Source: Clostridia bacterium | GTDB lineage: Bacteria; Bacillota; Clostridia; Lachnospirales; Lachnospiraceae | NCBI GenBank assembly: GCA_009929525.1 | Contig: SAAH01000035.1 | Span: 1-34,666 of the forward strand | Length of the DNA stretch: 34,666 nucleotides | Reading direction: 5' to 3' | Part shown: positions 14,545-22,630 of the stretch, piece after piece | How positions within the stretch are numbered: position 1 is the first letter of the stretch | How the letters are laid out: each line of letters opens with the position of its first letter | The notes under the pieces: generated by a model | Database searches by the model: none | Told to the model about the DNA's origin: nothing | What the model saw: the letters and a program-made list of their open reading frames with translations, nothing else | Made by a program: the position numbers and the translations under genes

Positions 14545-15834
14545 CTACCCCTGTGCTTCAATCCCATAGAGCATAACCGATACTTCAAAACTTTTTCCCT
14601 TATCCTGGAAATCAACAGTGCCATTATATTTTTCCACAACCTTACGAACACTGGAAATTCCTTTTCCATGCATGTACTGGTCTTCCTTTGTTGTACGCAG
14701 TCCTGCGTTTTTCTCCTGCTTGCTATTTGACAAGATCAGTATCAATTTTCCACTAATATATTTATTCTCTAATTTCAAAAACCGCTGTTCCTTTGGCAGT
14801 TTCTCGCAGGCTTCTATGGCATTGTCCAAAAGGTTACCGTACAAAACTCCAATATCTCCCAGTTCCAGTTTCATCTGCTTTGGTATCTGAATGACAATAT
14901 CCTTTCGTATTTCTCTTTCTCTGGCAATTCCCAGTTTGACCTGCAGCACTGAATTTACCACTGGGTTTTCACAATAGATACGCCAATCCCGTTCTCCCAT
15001 TTCTTTGCTAAGCAAATCCAGCTCCTGTTTCAATTGCTCGTTTTTTCCTTCATCTACCAACGAATAAAGACTCAGTAATTTATTCTTCATGTTATGCTTT
15101 AACGTGTAGACATAATCATTCCGTTCTTCTACTTCCATGTAGTACATTTCTTTGTACTTCATTTCTTCTCGATACATTTCATCTTCATATCGCTTTTGCA
15201 GCATCTGTGAAAATCGCTCCATCATATAAAGCATAAAATAATAGCTTAGCATACTTGCAACGATGATGCAGACACAAACAATCAGGCTCTGCTGTGTTCC
15301 CGCCTCCAGAGCCATATCCACCGTAAAGCAGCAGTTAAGAACAACAACTACCGGTACAACCAGTAATATACCAGCTATCTCTTTGGGAATCATAGAGAAT
15401 CGAATGTGTTTTAAACGATACCCTTTGCAAAGAAGATAAATAAGATTACCACGCATAAAACCCGCCAATGCTATAACGAAGTAATACTTGTAAAGTTCAT
15501 TCGGAGTTCCATCGTATTTCATAACACGAAGAAATACCAGAATCATCGGTTCTAATATAATTCCCAGTCCAACGAAAAGTGTCAAAAGTACAAGTTTCTT
15601 TTTTAAGGTTCCCTGAAAAAGAATCGTAATAATGACAAGCACACTCAGCAATGAAGATAGGTTCCAAATACGATTTTCAAATTGGTTCACAACCGTCCAT
15701 CCCACAGCCAGAGACAGTACACAAACAACCATAGTCCCTTTTGACACCTTATGTTTCTTTAAAATCGTGTTCAGGTAGTACCAGTATATCCCCAAATCAA
15801 AGAGATTTAGTACAAGTTTTAAAACTATTTTCAT
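14545..15834 (-). CDS. agrC: AgrC-like sensor histidine kinase (GHKL type)
   Basis: This 429-residue protein has about six or seven N-terminal membrane helices (to about residue 205), a short coiled linker and a GHKL kinase core. The phospho-acceptor region is YTLKHNMKNKLLSLYSLV near residue 245-262. The ATP-binding N-box is YGNLLDNAIEACE near 329 and the G-box includes HGKGISSVRKVVEKY. This is the AgrC/PlnB class that senses cyclic peptides. The gene starts a few bases after the response regulator gene ends and precedes agrD, so order on the strand is regulator, kinase, peptide, AgrB. It is intact by length. Confidence 0.88.
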   Translation of the reverse strand: MKIVLKLVLNLFDLGIYWYYLNTILKKHKVSKGTMVVCVLSLAVGWTVVNQFENRIWNLSSLLSVLVIITILFQGTLKKKLVLLTLFVGLGIILEPMILVFLRVMKYDGTPNELYKYYFVIALAGFMRGNLIYLLCKGYRLKHIRFSMIPKEIAGILLVVPVVVVLNCCFTVDMALEAGTQQSLIVCVCIIVASMLSYYFMLYMMERFSQMLQKRYEDEMYREEMKYKEMYYMEVEERNDYVYTLKHNMKNKLLSLYSLVDEGKNEQLKQELDLLSKEMGERDWRIYCENPVVNSVLQVKLGIAREREIRKDIVIQIPKQMKLELGDIGVLYGNLLDNAIEACEKLPKEQRFLKLENKYISGKLILILSNSKQEKNAGLRTTKEDQYMHGKGISSVRKVVEKYNGTVDFQDKGKSFEVSVMLYGIEAQG

Positions 15835-15838
15835 AATC

Positions 15839-16546
15839 TTACACCAACCCCTTCATATAGTTCATGTGTTTTTCTTTCAGTGTCTGTTTCTGCGATCTGG
15901 CAATCAACAATCGTTCCTCGTTATCCAGTATCACCTCATCCTTATCTACTGCCCGAATATGTCCAAGATTCACAATATAGGAGACATGGATATGCGAAAA
16001 CACAGCCTCGTTCAGCTGTTCCCAGATTTCATCCGTATTCATATTGGTCTTGTAATTTTCTGTCAGGGTATGTACGACTGCCTGACGACCTTTCTTCTCA
16101 ATATAGAGAATGTCATCACAGCAGACACGAAATTGATTTTTTCGATACTGAAAGACAAAATCCTGTCTTGTCAGATTAAGATATGCTTTGGCTTTTTGTA
16201 ACACGGCAGCCAATTTCTCCGTGGTAATCGGTTTTGAGATATAATCGAAGGTCACAACATCAAAAACCTCCATGACATAGTGTTCATAGCTGGTCAAAAA
16301 GACAAACAATGCCCTTGCATCTTCCCGGCGGATTTCCTCTGCAAGCTGTAATCCATTCATATCCGGCATCTCAATATCAAAGATATATAGATGGTATTTT
16401 TCATTCTGGGTTCTTCGGCACTTCAACAACTCTGCAGCGTCATAGAACACCTCGTACTCCAAATCATTGTCGGGCAATTCATCGAAGGCACACTCCAGTC
16501 TTTCCACATCAGTTCTGCTGTCATCGCAGATTGCAATTTTGAACAT
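15839..16546 (-). CDS. agrA: AgrA-like response regulator with LytTR DNA-binding domain
   Basis: This 235-residue protein has a receiver domain with acidic pocket CDDSRTD (residues 7-13) and the phosphorylation site in FDIEMPDMNG (Asp about 56). A LytTR domain runs from about residue 130 (FQYRKNQFRVCCDDILYIEK to LLIARSQKQTLKE). LytTR proteins bind direct repeats spaced 21 bases apart, which are present before agrD and the 13254 XRE gene. The ATG at 16546 follows GAGGAGG. A single TGTAAC half-site (16565-16570) lies just upstream without a partner at 21 bases, so strong autoregulation from that spot is not supported. Confidence 0.9.
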   Translation of the reverse strand: MFKIAICDDSRTDVERLECAFDELPDNDLEYEVFYDAAELLKCRRTQNEKYHLYIFDIEMPDMNGLQLAEEIRREDARALFVFLTSYEHYVMEVFDVVTFDYISKPITTEKLAAVLQKAKAYLNLTRQDFVFQYRKNQFRVCCDDILYIEKKGRQAVVHTLTENYKTNMNTDEIWEQLNEAVFSHIHVSYIVNLGHIRAVDKDEVILDNEERLLIARSQKQTLKEKHMNYMKGLV

Positions 16547-16587
16547 GGCACTTCCTCCTCAATCTGTAACGATCAGAAGAAGTAAGT

Positions 16588-16923
16588 CTATTGCATCTTT
16601 GCCAATCTGACAATGTATGCACCCACACGTTCCAAAAACCTGTCTCTTTGTTCCTTGCTGCAATTTGCTACATAATTGTCTACATCAAATTCCTGGTCTT
16701 TCTCTCCTGCAATCAAATAGGTGGAATCTATGCCATATTTCTGATACAGGATTAGGAATTTGTCTGCGGATATGCCTGTAGCCCCCAGTTCCAGCTTGCG
16801 GTAATGTTCTTCCGTCAGCTGAAGAGCTACAGCGAAATCTGCCTGCTTGTAGCCCAGGTTCATTCGTGCTTCCCTTAATCTTCTTCCAATCTGTATATTT
16901 ACTGCTTTTCTTGCATTCTCCAT
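16588..16923 (-). CDS. XRE-family transcriptional regulator
   Basis: This 111-residue protein has an HTH_3 domain (IGRRLREARMNLGYKQADFA, then LTEEHYRKLELGATGISADK) and a C-terminal helical part of about 45 residues. The ATG at 16923 follows AAAGGTG. It lies 41 bases before the response regulator gene with no terminator between, so it is probably the first gene of the agr signalling operon. A dyad (AATCT-GTAAT-AGATT) at 17013-17027 lies upstream and could be its operator. What it controls is unknown. Confidence 0.82.
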   Translation of the reverse strand: MENARKAVNIQIGRRLREARMNLGYKQADFAVALQLTEEHYRKLELGATGISADKFLILYQKYGIDSTYLIAGEKDQEFDVDNYVANCSKEQRDRFLERVGAYIVRLAKMQ

Positions 16924-17056
16924 GATTATTCACCTTTCATTTTATTCATCATACCAACGAAAGGGGTAATTCAACAGAGCATATTATGCCCGACTTTTCA
17001 TCATTTTATAATCTATTACAGATTATTTTTAAACTTTTCCCTATGAAATAAGAAAC

Positions 17057-17086
17057 CGGATGGCAAAGACTATGCTTCACCATCCG
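17057..17086 (-). terminator. Intrinsic terminator of the surface-protein operon
   Basis: On the minus strand CGGATGG and CCATCCG form the stem around a 16-base loop with a minor AAG/CTT inner pairing. GTTTCTTATTT follows. It lies 23 bases past the last gene of the surface operon and before the promoter region of the next minus-strand XRE gene. Confidence 0.7.
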
Positions 17087-17108
17087 AATTCGTTTTTATT
17101 ATATGAAA

Positions 17109-17834
17109 TTATTCCTTTTCTGGCTTTTTATACCGTAATAAAAGCAAACCACCTACACAAAGAACCGAGAGTTCAAGGATGCTAATCCACAGCGTCAATG
17201 ACGTTTCATCTCCCGTATTCACTGATGTGGCATCTGTTTTTGTTGTATCTGTTCCAGGAGAAGATGTTGGTTTTGTCGTTGGTTTCGTGGTTGGTTCTGT
17301 CGTTCCCGCATCCACAGCTTCTGCAATCACGTAGTAACTGTTGTGATTCATGTCAAAGGCAATCTCGTTTTTATTTACCTTGGTCTCCTTCTTAGTCACG
17401 GCCCCGTTCTCTGCCACATAACATACAATCGGGTTTTTATACCCCTTTTCCAGACGGATACTAATCGTCATTTTTGTATCGAGTTCAACTCGCTTTCCCT
17501 CGTTGTCCACAAAGTAAATATCATAGGGTTTTATGTTTGTGCCCCTTCCATTCATTGCATCTTCAATCAGCTTCCATGCTGCATCTTCTTTGGTTATGAC
17601 TTCTATAATAAGCTGAATATTCTCAGGAAGTTCTTTCCCTTCTACCGTTATCACCGTATCATCATCCAGGGTCACTTCTGCTTTTCCGTCATTCACTGGC
17701 GCATGAGGGGGAACCTCCACCTCCAATGTCACATCACTCTTTCTCGAATCCTGCTCTGCCGCTGATACGGGAAAGACTGCCATGACAGTGAGTATCAGGC
17801 AGAGCAGTCCTGTCAGCATTCCTTTTTTTCTCAC
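17109..17834 (-). CDS. Secreted cell-surface protein with NTGD-type C-terminal anchor
   Basis: This protein of about 241 residues starts at GTG 17834 (GAGG ten bases upstream). It has a signal peptide (RKKG, then GLLCLILTVMAVFPVSAAE), a folded region of about 150 residues ending NHNSYYVIAE, and a threonine/proline-rich linker (TTEPTTKPTTKPTSSP). The C-terminus is SVNTGDETS, a hydrophobic helix and the tail LRYKKPEKE. NTGD plus helix plus positive tail is a variant sorting signal common in clostridial surface proteins, suggesting covalent wall attachment or a membrane anchor. No sortase gene is in the window. It is the only member of the operon with an obvious anchor, so it may tether the others. 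Confidence 0.75.
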   Translation of the reverse strand: MRKKGMLTGLLCLILTVMAVFPVSAAEQDSRKSDVTLEVEVPPHAPVNDGKAEVTLDDDTVITVEGKELPENIQLIIEVITKEDAAWKLIEDAMNGRGTNIKPYDIYFVDNEGKRVELDTKMTISIRLEKGYKNPIVCYVAENGAVTKKETKVNKNEIAFDMNHNSYYVIAEAVDAGTTEPTTKPTTKPTSSPGTDTTKTDATSVNTGDETSLTLWISILELSVLCVGGLLLLRYKKPEKE

Positions 17835-17874
17835 ACCTTCACTTCCTCTCTGGTCTTTGTTTTACATTATTTTT

Positions 17875-18366
17875 TTAATTTCCTGCATCTGGAATATTCT
17901 CCAAGGAGGCACGAAATGTGATAACTGCCGTATAGGTTCCTGGTTTTACTGTATTCCATGTTGTTTGCGGAATAACTACAGACAATTGCTTGTTTTTTCC
18001 ATTATCTGTGGAGGCTTCTGTATCGGTCACTTCCATCTTGGTAAAGTCAGCACCGTCACTTTGCAGTTGAAAAGAGAACGGTGATCTTCCTGTGCAAGTA
18101 AAATCAGTTTTACTTGCCGATACAACCACTTTCTTTGCAGTGTCGATATTCCCTTTCACGGTGATACTTCCTATATCAGTTTGCTCACTTCCAAATTCCA
18201 CTTCCGGATTAACAGGAATCATTAAATTATAGACGGATTCCACTGTGGTTTTTACCGTAGTCGTCTCTGTCTTTTCACCATTTGCTGCCTGTGTTGTGGT
18301 TGGAGACATTACCATTCCAGTTAGAACTACTGCCAATAATACAGCCTTACCTATTTTTCTTTTCAT
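17875..18366 (-). CDS. Secreted protein with the operon's shared beta domain (163 aa)
   Basis: The signal peptide (KRKIGKAVLLAVVLTGMVM, cleavage after TTTQAA) is followed by one domain of about 135 residues. It opens VYNLMIPVNPEVEF and closes VKPGTYTAVITFRA. The same opening (Y-x-L-x-I-P) and closing (A/P-G-T/E-Y-x-x-x-L/I-x-F) frames occur in the 172-aa neighbour and at the C-terminus of the 932-aa protein. No membrane helix or sorting motif follows, so it should be released or held by protein contacts. The beta-rich pattern recalls WxL-like or camelysin-like surface domains, but the WxL motif itself is absent. The family is unknown. Confidence 0.72.
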   Translation of the reverse strand: MKRKIGKAVLLAVVLTGMVMSPTTTQAANGEKTETTTVKTTVESVYNLMIPVNPEVEFGSEQTDIGSITVKGNIDTAKKVVVSASKTDFTCTGRSPFSFQLQSDGADFTKMEVTDTEASTDNGKNKQLSVVIPQTTWNTVKPGTYTAVITFRASLENIPDAGN

Positions 18367-18396
18367 CTGTCATATTCTCCTTTATCTTCACATCCA

Positions 18397-18915
18397 TCAG
18401 TTAGTTGATATGCTGGCTTTAAACATCAGCGTACCTGTGTAGGTACCAGCCTCAATAACATCATTGTCCTCATCCGCATCTACTGGAGCTGAGAATACCA
18501 GCGTCTGTTTTTTCGTCTCAGATGTAATTACTCCTTCATAAGAACCAATCGTTACAGGATTAGCTAACGAAGCACCTGTTATTAGAATACCAGATGTACC
18601 ATTTATTGCCGTAATCGTGGAGCTAACTTTTTTTCCATCCGACCGGCTCATTGTAACTTGATTTGTCGTGATCTTAATGTCCAATTGAGAACCATTGGCA
18701 ATATTTGTCTCGCTCACACCAATTGTCTGTGTCCTTTCGCTAGCCATATCCAGAGAAACTTCAGAGGGAATACTCAATTCATAGGTATTTGCTACACTAT
18801 ATGTAACCGTAGTTGATTTGTCCTGATCAGGCTCTGCCGCATAAACTCCCATAGGCACCATACCCAATGCCATTGCTGCTGCACAAATTCCTGCTAATAA
18901 TTTCTTTCTTCTCAT
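18397..18915 (-). CDS. Secreted protein with the operon's shared beta domain (172 aa)
   Basis: The signal peptide (RRKKLLAGICAAAMALGM, cleavage near VYAAEP) precedes a domain of about 140 residues opening NTYELSIPSEVSLD and closing IEAGTYTGTLMFKASIS. Serine/threonine-rich strands and a SAPVDADED segment near residue 145 match NFATPVKAE in the same position of the 932-aa protein. No anchor is seen. It is well placed between the membrane-anchored 167-aa protein and the 163-aa homologue. I suggest a structural subunit of a surface layer or fibre, based only on the repeated domain and operon layout. Confidence 0.72.
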   Translation of the reverse strand: MRRKKLLAGICAAAMALGMVPMGVYAAEPDQDKSTTVTYSVANTYELSIPSEVSLDMASERTQTIGVSETNIANGSQLDIKITTNQVTMSRSDGKKVSSTITAINGTSGILITGASLANPVTIGSYEGVITSETKKQTLVFSAPVDADEDNDVIEAGTYTGTLMFKASISTN

Positions 18916-18936
18916 ATTCTTTATCCTCCCTTTTCT

Positions 18937-19440
18937 CTACTCAATGACATTGAGTGTAAATTCAATCTCTGATCCATTTAGTGGTGACTGGTTTTCATCC
19001 AGTGTAAAGCATTCATATTTCAGCACGGACTTTTCATATGTGCCTGCCGCCAGTGGTTCTGCCAACGCAAGATTATAGACCGCTTTGCCCGGCTTTACCA
19101 AGTTTGACTCCCATAATTTAGTTCCGTCTGCAAGCAGAATCGACATCTTAAAATAACAGTTGTTCTGTTCCGGATTATAGAGATTAACCTTCTGCTCTGT
19201 TACTCCTGCCTGCATATTCATCACATCAAATCCAGGGATATCTATCGTATCGGTGTTCTTCTCACCTGTATACTCTTCTTTGTTTCCCTCCCAGTCCTGA
19301 GCATCTTCTATCTTCTGTGGTTCTTTTTCCGGCTCCTGACTGCCGAACCAGTTATTCCAATTGATTCCTACAATCACCCCTGCAACCACCAATAGTATAA
19401 CCGCCACGGCTCCAAGAAGCAGTTTAAATGATTTCTTCAT
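18937..19440 (-). CDS. N-terminally membrane-anchored extracytoplasmic protein
   Basis: This 167-residue protein starts at ATG 19440, preceded by AGGAGAG. An upstream in-frame extension to 19473 overlaps the previous gene's end region and is not needed. KKSFKLLLGAVAVILLVV is an uncleaved signal anchor, followed by an acidic linker (GSQEPEKEPQKIEDAQDWEG) and a domain of about 110 residues ending IEFTLNVIE. That ending resembles the LVFKVVIE end of the 932-aa protein, hinting at a related fold. The segment VKPGKAVYNLALAEPLAAGTY looks like an exposed beta-strand pair. It may hold the secreted partners at the membrane. No named family is recognised. Confidence 0.68.
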   Translation of the reverse strand: MKKSFKLLLGAVAVILLVVAGVIVGINWNNWFGSQEPEKEPQKIEDAQDWEGNKEEYTGEKNTDTIDIPGFDVMNMQAGVTEQKVNLYNPEQNNCYFKMSILLADGTKLWESNLVKPGKAVYNLALAEPLAAGTYEKSVLKYECFTLDENQSPLNGSEIEFTLNVIE

Positions 19441-19465
19441 AAGTCTTTCTCTCCTGTCTGTTTCG

Positions 19466-22264
19466 CTACTCAATCACTACCTTGAATACGAGTGTTCCGC
19501 TGTATTCACCTGCCTGAACAGATCCGCTTCCTTCTGCTTTCACAGGCGTGGCAAAGTTCAGCTTGTTGGAATCCGTTTGACCTTCCATGGCTGTCAAAAT
19601 AATTTCTCCATTACTTACCGGATCTTCATTCTTATCCATTATTAATGTTTTGGCTTCACAAGATTTATCAGCTGTCGAAAGGATCAGATAGCCATCTGCT
19701 CCCAATGTAGCATTCTCACCGCTCACGGATACTTTCAAGGTTTTTTCCGCATCTAAAATTGACATTAGGATATTGTTTACCGAAATATCTGATGACTGCT
19801 CTTCATGCAATGGTATCTCACTCGGGATACTCAATGTATAGCTGCTTGTACCAGGCTTTACTGCCAGTGTGACTTCATTGCTTGTAATGTTGCCCGCCAC
19901 GTTGGAGATATAACAGCGATACCGGTAGCTGTTACTGGTAAGCGCTGCCGCGTCTATGCGGTAGCTGGCGCTTGTTGCACTGCCGATGTTCTGCCAGCCG
20001 GTGCCGTCATTGACCTGCCACTGATAGCTCGGCGCGGGATCGCCTGTGGCCGCGACGGTAAAGGTCGCCGGTTGTCCCTCGGTCACAGTCTGATCTGTAG
20101 GCTGCGTGGTGATGCCCGGCAGGGTCGGTATTGGCTCATAGGTCGCCGTGACGGAAACTTCCCGGCTTGGCATACTAAATACTGCCGTTGCATGATACTT
20201 GTCGCCGCTGGTAAAGGTAAGATCGTCCGCGCCCGTCCACTCCTTAAAGCGCATTTCGGTGTCAGGCGGGTTCGCGCTGATCGTGACCGGGTCTCCCTCT
20301 TTATAATTTCCGCTGCCCGTACCATTTGTAACGGTCACGGCATAGGTCTTGCGCCAGACAGGGTAGAGCGTCGCGGCTTCATCTGCGGTCAGCTGCTCGA
20401 CCGCGCCAACGCCCATCAAATTTTCTTCTGTCAGTGTCCAGCCGGTCTGGACGTAACCGTCCCTGGTCAGCGGGAGCGTCGTATCCACGGTGAACGCTAC
20501 GTCCTGGATCTTGCTGCCTTGTGGCGGAACAGCACCGCCGGTGCTGCTGCCCGGATCGTAAGTGATGAGATATTCCTCCGTGTTGGAATAGCCTGCCTGG
20601 ACCGCGTAGACCGTACCGTGGCTGCTGTCCAGCGTGGGATAAGTGTCTGCCGTACCGCTCAGATTCTGCCGCCAGACGAGCGTGCCGGTCAAAGCGCCGC
20701 TGCCCTCCGGGTACTTGTTATCCTGGTTTGGTGTTCCATTCGTGCTGGTGCTGTTCAGCAGCCACGCTACCTCGCCGCTTTTGAACTGGTCGGCGGTCTT
20801 GTAGGTGGTGCCGGTCAAGTCATCGGTTTCTTTGGTTCCCAGATAATAACAGTTAGAGATTGGGTAACTGGAGCTACCACTGCCTTCAATGGGACCAAAT
20901 TGAGAATCTCCAACTACAGTGCCGGTTGCGTGGCAGTTGGTGATGCTGCCGTAGTTTATGCCAGCGATGCCACCCACATAAGTGTACCCTGCCACAGAAA
21001 CCTCAGAAGTACAGTTGGCAATGCTACCGTGATTATATCCACACACCCCGCCTGCGTAGCTTGAAAAATCGACGGCGACACTACCACTGATAGTCACAAG
21101 CTTTATAACTGCACCACTTTCTGTACTTCCGAAAAGCCCTTGACGTCTACCTCCATTATTTATATACAGATTTGTGATTTTGTATCCTTGTCCATCAAAT
21201 GTTCCTGAATATTCATGCTCATAACCGCCGATTGCTGTCCAAGAGGTTCCACCACTCACATTCGCACCACAGACGGCGGACAGGTCGATGTCGTTCATGA
21301 GCTTGGCGCAGATGGTCGTGCGGCCGTCGTTCACCTGCTGGGCAAACCACAGCAGCTCATTGGCGCTGGTAATCTCAAAAGCTTTTTCAACGCTGGTGCC
21401 GTCACCCTTTGCGGGTTGGGTAGCCTCAAAGTTGTTTATACCGTTCTCCGGCTGCGGCGGGGCATTCAGCAGGGCGTTTACCTCGTCACGAATGCTTTGC
21501 AACGCGGCATAGGAGGCCGCCACCGTTTCGTTGGTCTGCTGCTCCGGGGGCAGGGCTTCATACAGCTCCCCGGCGCTGGTTGCAAAGCCCTCCACCTTGT
21601 CGTATGCGGCATAGAACGCCGCTTCGGCGTCGCCGCCCGACCTGGGGTCTGCAACATAAGCCGCCGCTAACGCCAGAAGCAGATCCTTGTCCAGCACAGC
21701 CACCGCGTCCACAAACGCCTGCTGCGCGCCGGTCAGCGAAGCCGCCTCCGGGACGTTTGTAGGCGTTGCCGCCGTGCCGGTACAGAGGGCAAGGTCAGCG
21801 CCCGCCGCGCCGCAGACCGGGCAGTCGATGTTTACGCTGTCCTCCACACACTTAGTGGTGCAGGTACAGCTTGAATCAATAATTATTTCGTTTTCTTGTT
21901 CATCCACCTTTAGAGTCTCTGACTCATTCTGGAGAATAAGTTCTGTCTCTGGCTGATTGCAGATTTCACAGATATACCCGCAGGCATGACCTTCTATCGT
22001 CATAACATATCCACAGTCCTCTGCATGATTGATCGCACCATCTCCGTCCGTGTCGATACATTCTTTGTCACAGGGAACTCCTTCCACAGCTTTTACATAT
22101 TCACACTCTGCCGTATGCTCATTATGATGTTTGCATATTCCTTCGGTATTATCTGCAGCTTTTGCTATTACTTGACCACTTCCTGCAAAGGAAGGTGTAG
22201 CAATCATCTGGAATACCAAAACTACAGTAAGTATACAGGACATTATGGTTTTTCTTTTTTTCAT
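19466..22264 (-). CDS. Large mosaic secreted surface protein (GLUG, InlB B-repeat, Ig-like, shared beta domain)
   Basis: The protein has 932 residues. Order: signal peptide (KKRKTIMSCILTVVLVFQMI, to about residue 36); a cysteine-rich zone about 40-165 with repeated CxxC/HxH spacing (CKHHNEHTAEC, CGYICEICNQ); a helical alanine-rich part about 170-275; a leader block ISSANELLWFAQQVNDG-like near 300; two GLUG-type repeats (GSIANCTSEVSVAGYTYVGG, GSITNCHATGTV) about 405-450; a Listeria-Bacteroides (InlB B) repeat about 570-690; an Ig-like domain about 713-805; and the operon's shared beta domain from about 808. No sorting signal is present. The middle is visibly GC-rich compared with both ends, as if imported. 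It heads the surface operon and has an unusual repeat-bearing leader. Confidence 0.8.
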   Translation of the reverse strand: MKKRKTIMSCILTVVLVFQMIATPSFAGSGQVIAKAADNTEGICKHHNEHTAECEYVKAVEGVPCDKECIDTDGDGAINHAEDCGYVMTIEGHACGYICEICNQPETELILQNESETLKVDEQENEIIIDSSCTCTTKCVEDSVNIDCPVCGAAGADLALCTGTAATPTNVPEAASLTGAQQAFVDAVAVLDKDLLLALAAAYVADPRSGGDAEAAFYAAYDKVEGFATSAGELYEALPPEQQTNETVAASYAALQSIRDEVNALLNAPPQPENGINNFEATQPAKGDGTSVEKAFEITSANELLWFAQQVNDGRTTICAKLMNDIDLSAVCGANVSGGTSWTAIGGYEHEYSGTFDGQGYKITNLYINNGGRRQGLFGSTESGAVIKLVTISGSVAVDFSSYAGGVCGYNHGSIANCTSEVSVAGYTYVGGIAGINYGSITNCHATGTVVGDSQFGPIEGSGSSSYPISNCYYLGTKETDDLTGTTYKTADQFKSGEVAWLLNSTSTNGTPNQDNKYPEGSGALTGTLVWRQNLSGTADTYPTLDSSHGTVYAVQAGYSNTEEYLITYDPGSSTGGAVPPQGSKIQDVAFTVDTTLPLTRDGYVQTGWTLTEENLMGVGAVEQLTADEAATLYPVWRKTYAVTVTNGTGSGNYKEGDPVTISANPPDTEMRFKEWTGADDLTFTSGDKYHATAVFSMPSREVSVTATYEPIPTLPGITTQPTDQTVTEGQPATFTVAATGDPAPSYQWQVNDGTGWQNIGSATSASYRIDAAALTSNSYRYRCYISNVAGNITSNEVTLAVKPGTSSYTLSIPSEIPLHEEQSSDISVNNILMSILDAEKTLKVSVSGENATLGADGYLILSTADKSCEAKTLIMDKNEDPVSNGEIILTAMEGQTDSNKLNFATPVKAEGSGSVQAGEYSGTLVFKVVIE

Positions 22265-22313
22265 GGTCGGATTTCCCCCATTTCTTTTTTCTCATTTTGT
22301 TATGAAACAACAA

Positions 22314-22356
22314 AAGCAGCAACTCCTATGGTTTATTTCCATACGAATTGCTGCTT
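22314..22356 (-). terminator. Intrinsic terminator in the leader of the 932-aa protein gene
   Basis: On the minus strand AAGCAGCAA pairs with TTGCTGCTT, with an inner TATGG/CCATA stem. TTTTGTTGTTT follows at the 3' side. It lies between the predicted promoter (22478-22507) and the start codon at 22264, so full-length mRNA requires read-through or antitermination. It could instead end transcripts from genes further right, as the T-run is interrupted by G residues. Confidence 0.55.
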
Positions 22357-22401
22357 CAAATTTAGCAGAATATCAGGCTCCGAAAAAAGAGCGCAGTCAA
22401 C

Positions 22402-22475
22402 GTGCTGTGCTGTGCTGTGCTGTGCTGTGCTGTGCTGTGCTGTGCTGTGCTGTGCTGTGCTGTGCTGTGCTGTGC
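22402..22475. repeat. Pentanucleotide tandem repeat (GTGCT, about 15 copies)
   Basis: A perfect 74-base run of GTGCT units (14.8 copies, AGCAC on the minus strand) with no interruptions. Read on the minus strand it starts two bases after a -10-like box and so forms the start of the leader of the 932-aa protein gene. Long perfect short-unit tracts of this kind change copy number by slipped-strand mispairing. A 5-base unit would shift distances by half a helical turn per copy. Confidence 0.95.
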
Positions 22476-22477
22476 AA

Positions 22478-22507
22478 ATTTTACCGTTATACTGAGCATA
22501 ATGTCAA
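22478..22507 (-). promoter_or_regulatory. Promoter of the surface-protein operon
   Basis: On the minus strand TTGACA (22507-22502), an 18-base spacer and TAAAAT (22483-22478). The predicted transcript start falls in the first GTGCT repeat unit. The 35-bp element A (22574-22608) lies about 65 bases further upstream and could be an activator site. Confidence 0.6.
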
Positions 22508-22573
22508 CTTCCTCTTCCCTTCAGATCAATATGTATAGATATTACCATATTTCACTATTTTTTTCATTTGTTT

Positions 22574-22608
22574 TGCGTGAAATTACTTCTCACAGCGCAG
22601 ATGGAAAT
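22574..22608. repeat. 35-bp repeated element, copy A
   Basis: This stretch matches 23457-23491 in the same orientation at 29 of 35 positions, including the shared blocks TGCGTGAAAT, CACAGCG and GGAAAT. Similarity does not extend clearly beyond the block. It lies upstream of the surface operon promoter. The other copy is just upstream of a LytTR two-component operon, so a shared regulator site is likely. Confidence 0.65.
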
Positions 22609-22630
22609 TGACCTTTCTCGCAAAGTCCTG

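Noticed and set aside
16565-16570. A full AgrA operator upstream of the response regulator gene
   Set aside because: Only one half-site is present. No partner is found 21 bases to either side and the promoter geometry is absent.
19805-21670. Long plus-strand open frames opposite the 932-aa protein gene (up to 419 codons)
   Set aside because: They arise from the GC-rich antisense strand, where stops are rare. The minus-strand frame has a signal peptide and known domains.
22402-22475. CRISPR array
   Set aside because: The units are 5 bases long and contiguous with no spacers, and no cas genes are present.
22402-22611. Plus-strand frame encoding a repeated LCCAV peptide across the GTGCT tract
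   Set aside because: It is a by-product of the pentanucleotide repeat, with no ribosome site or homology. The tract is better explained as a leader repeat of the minus-strand gene.
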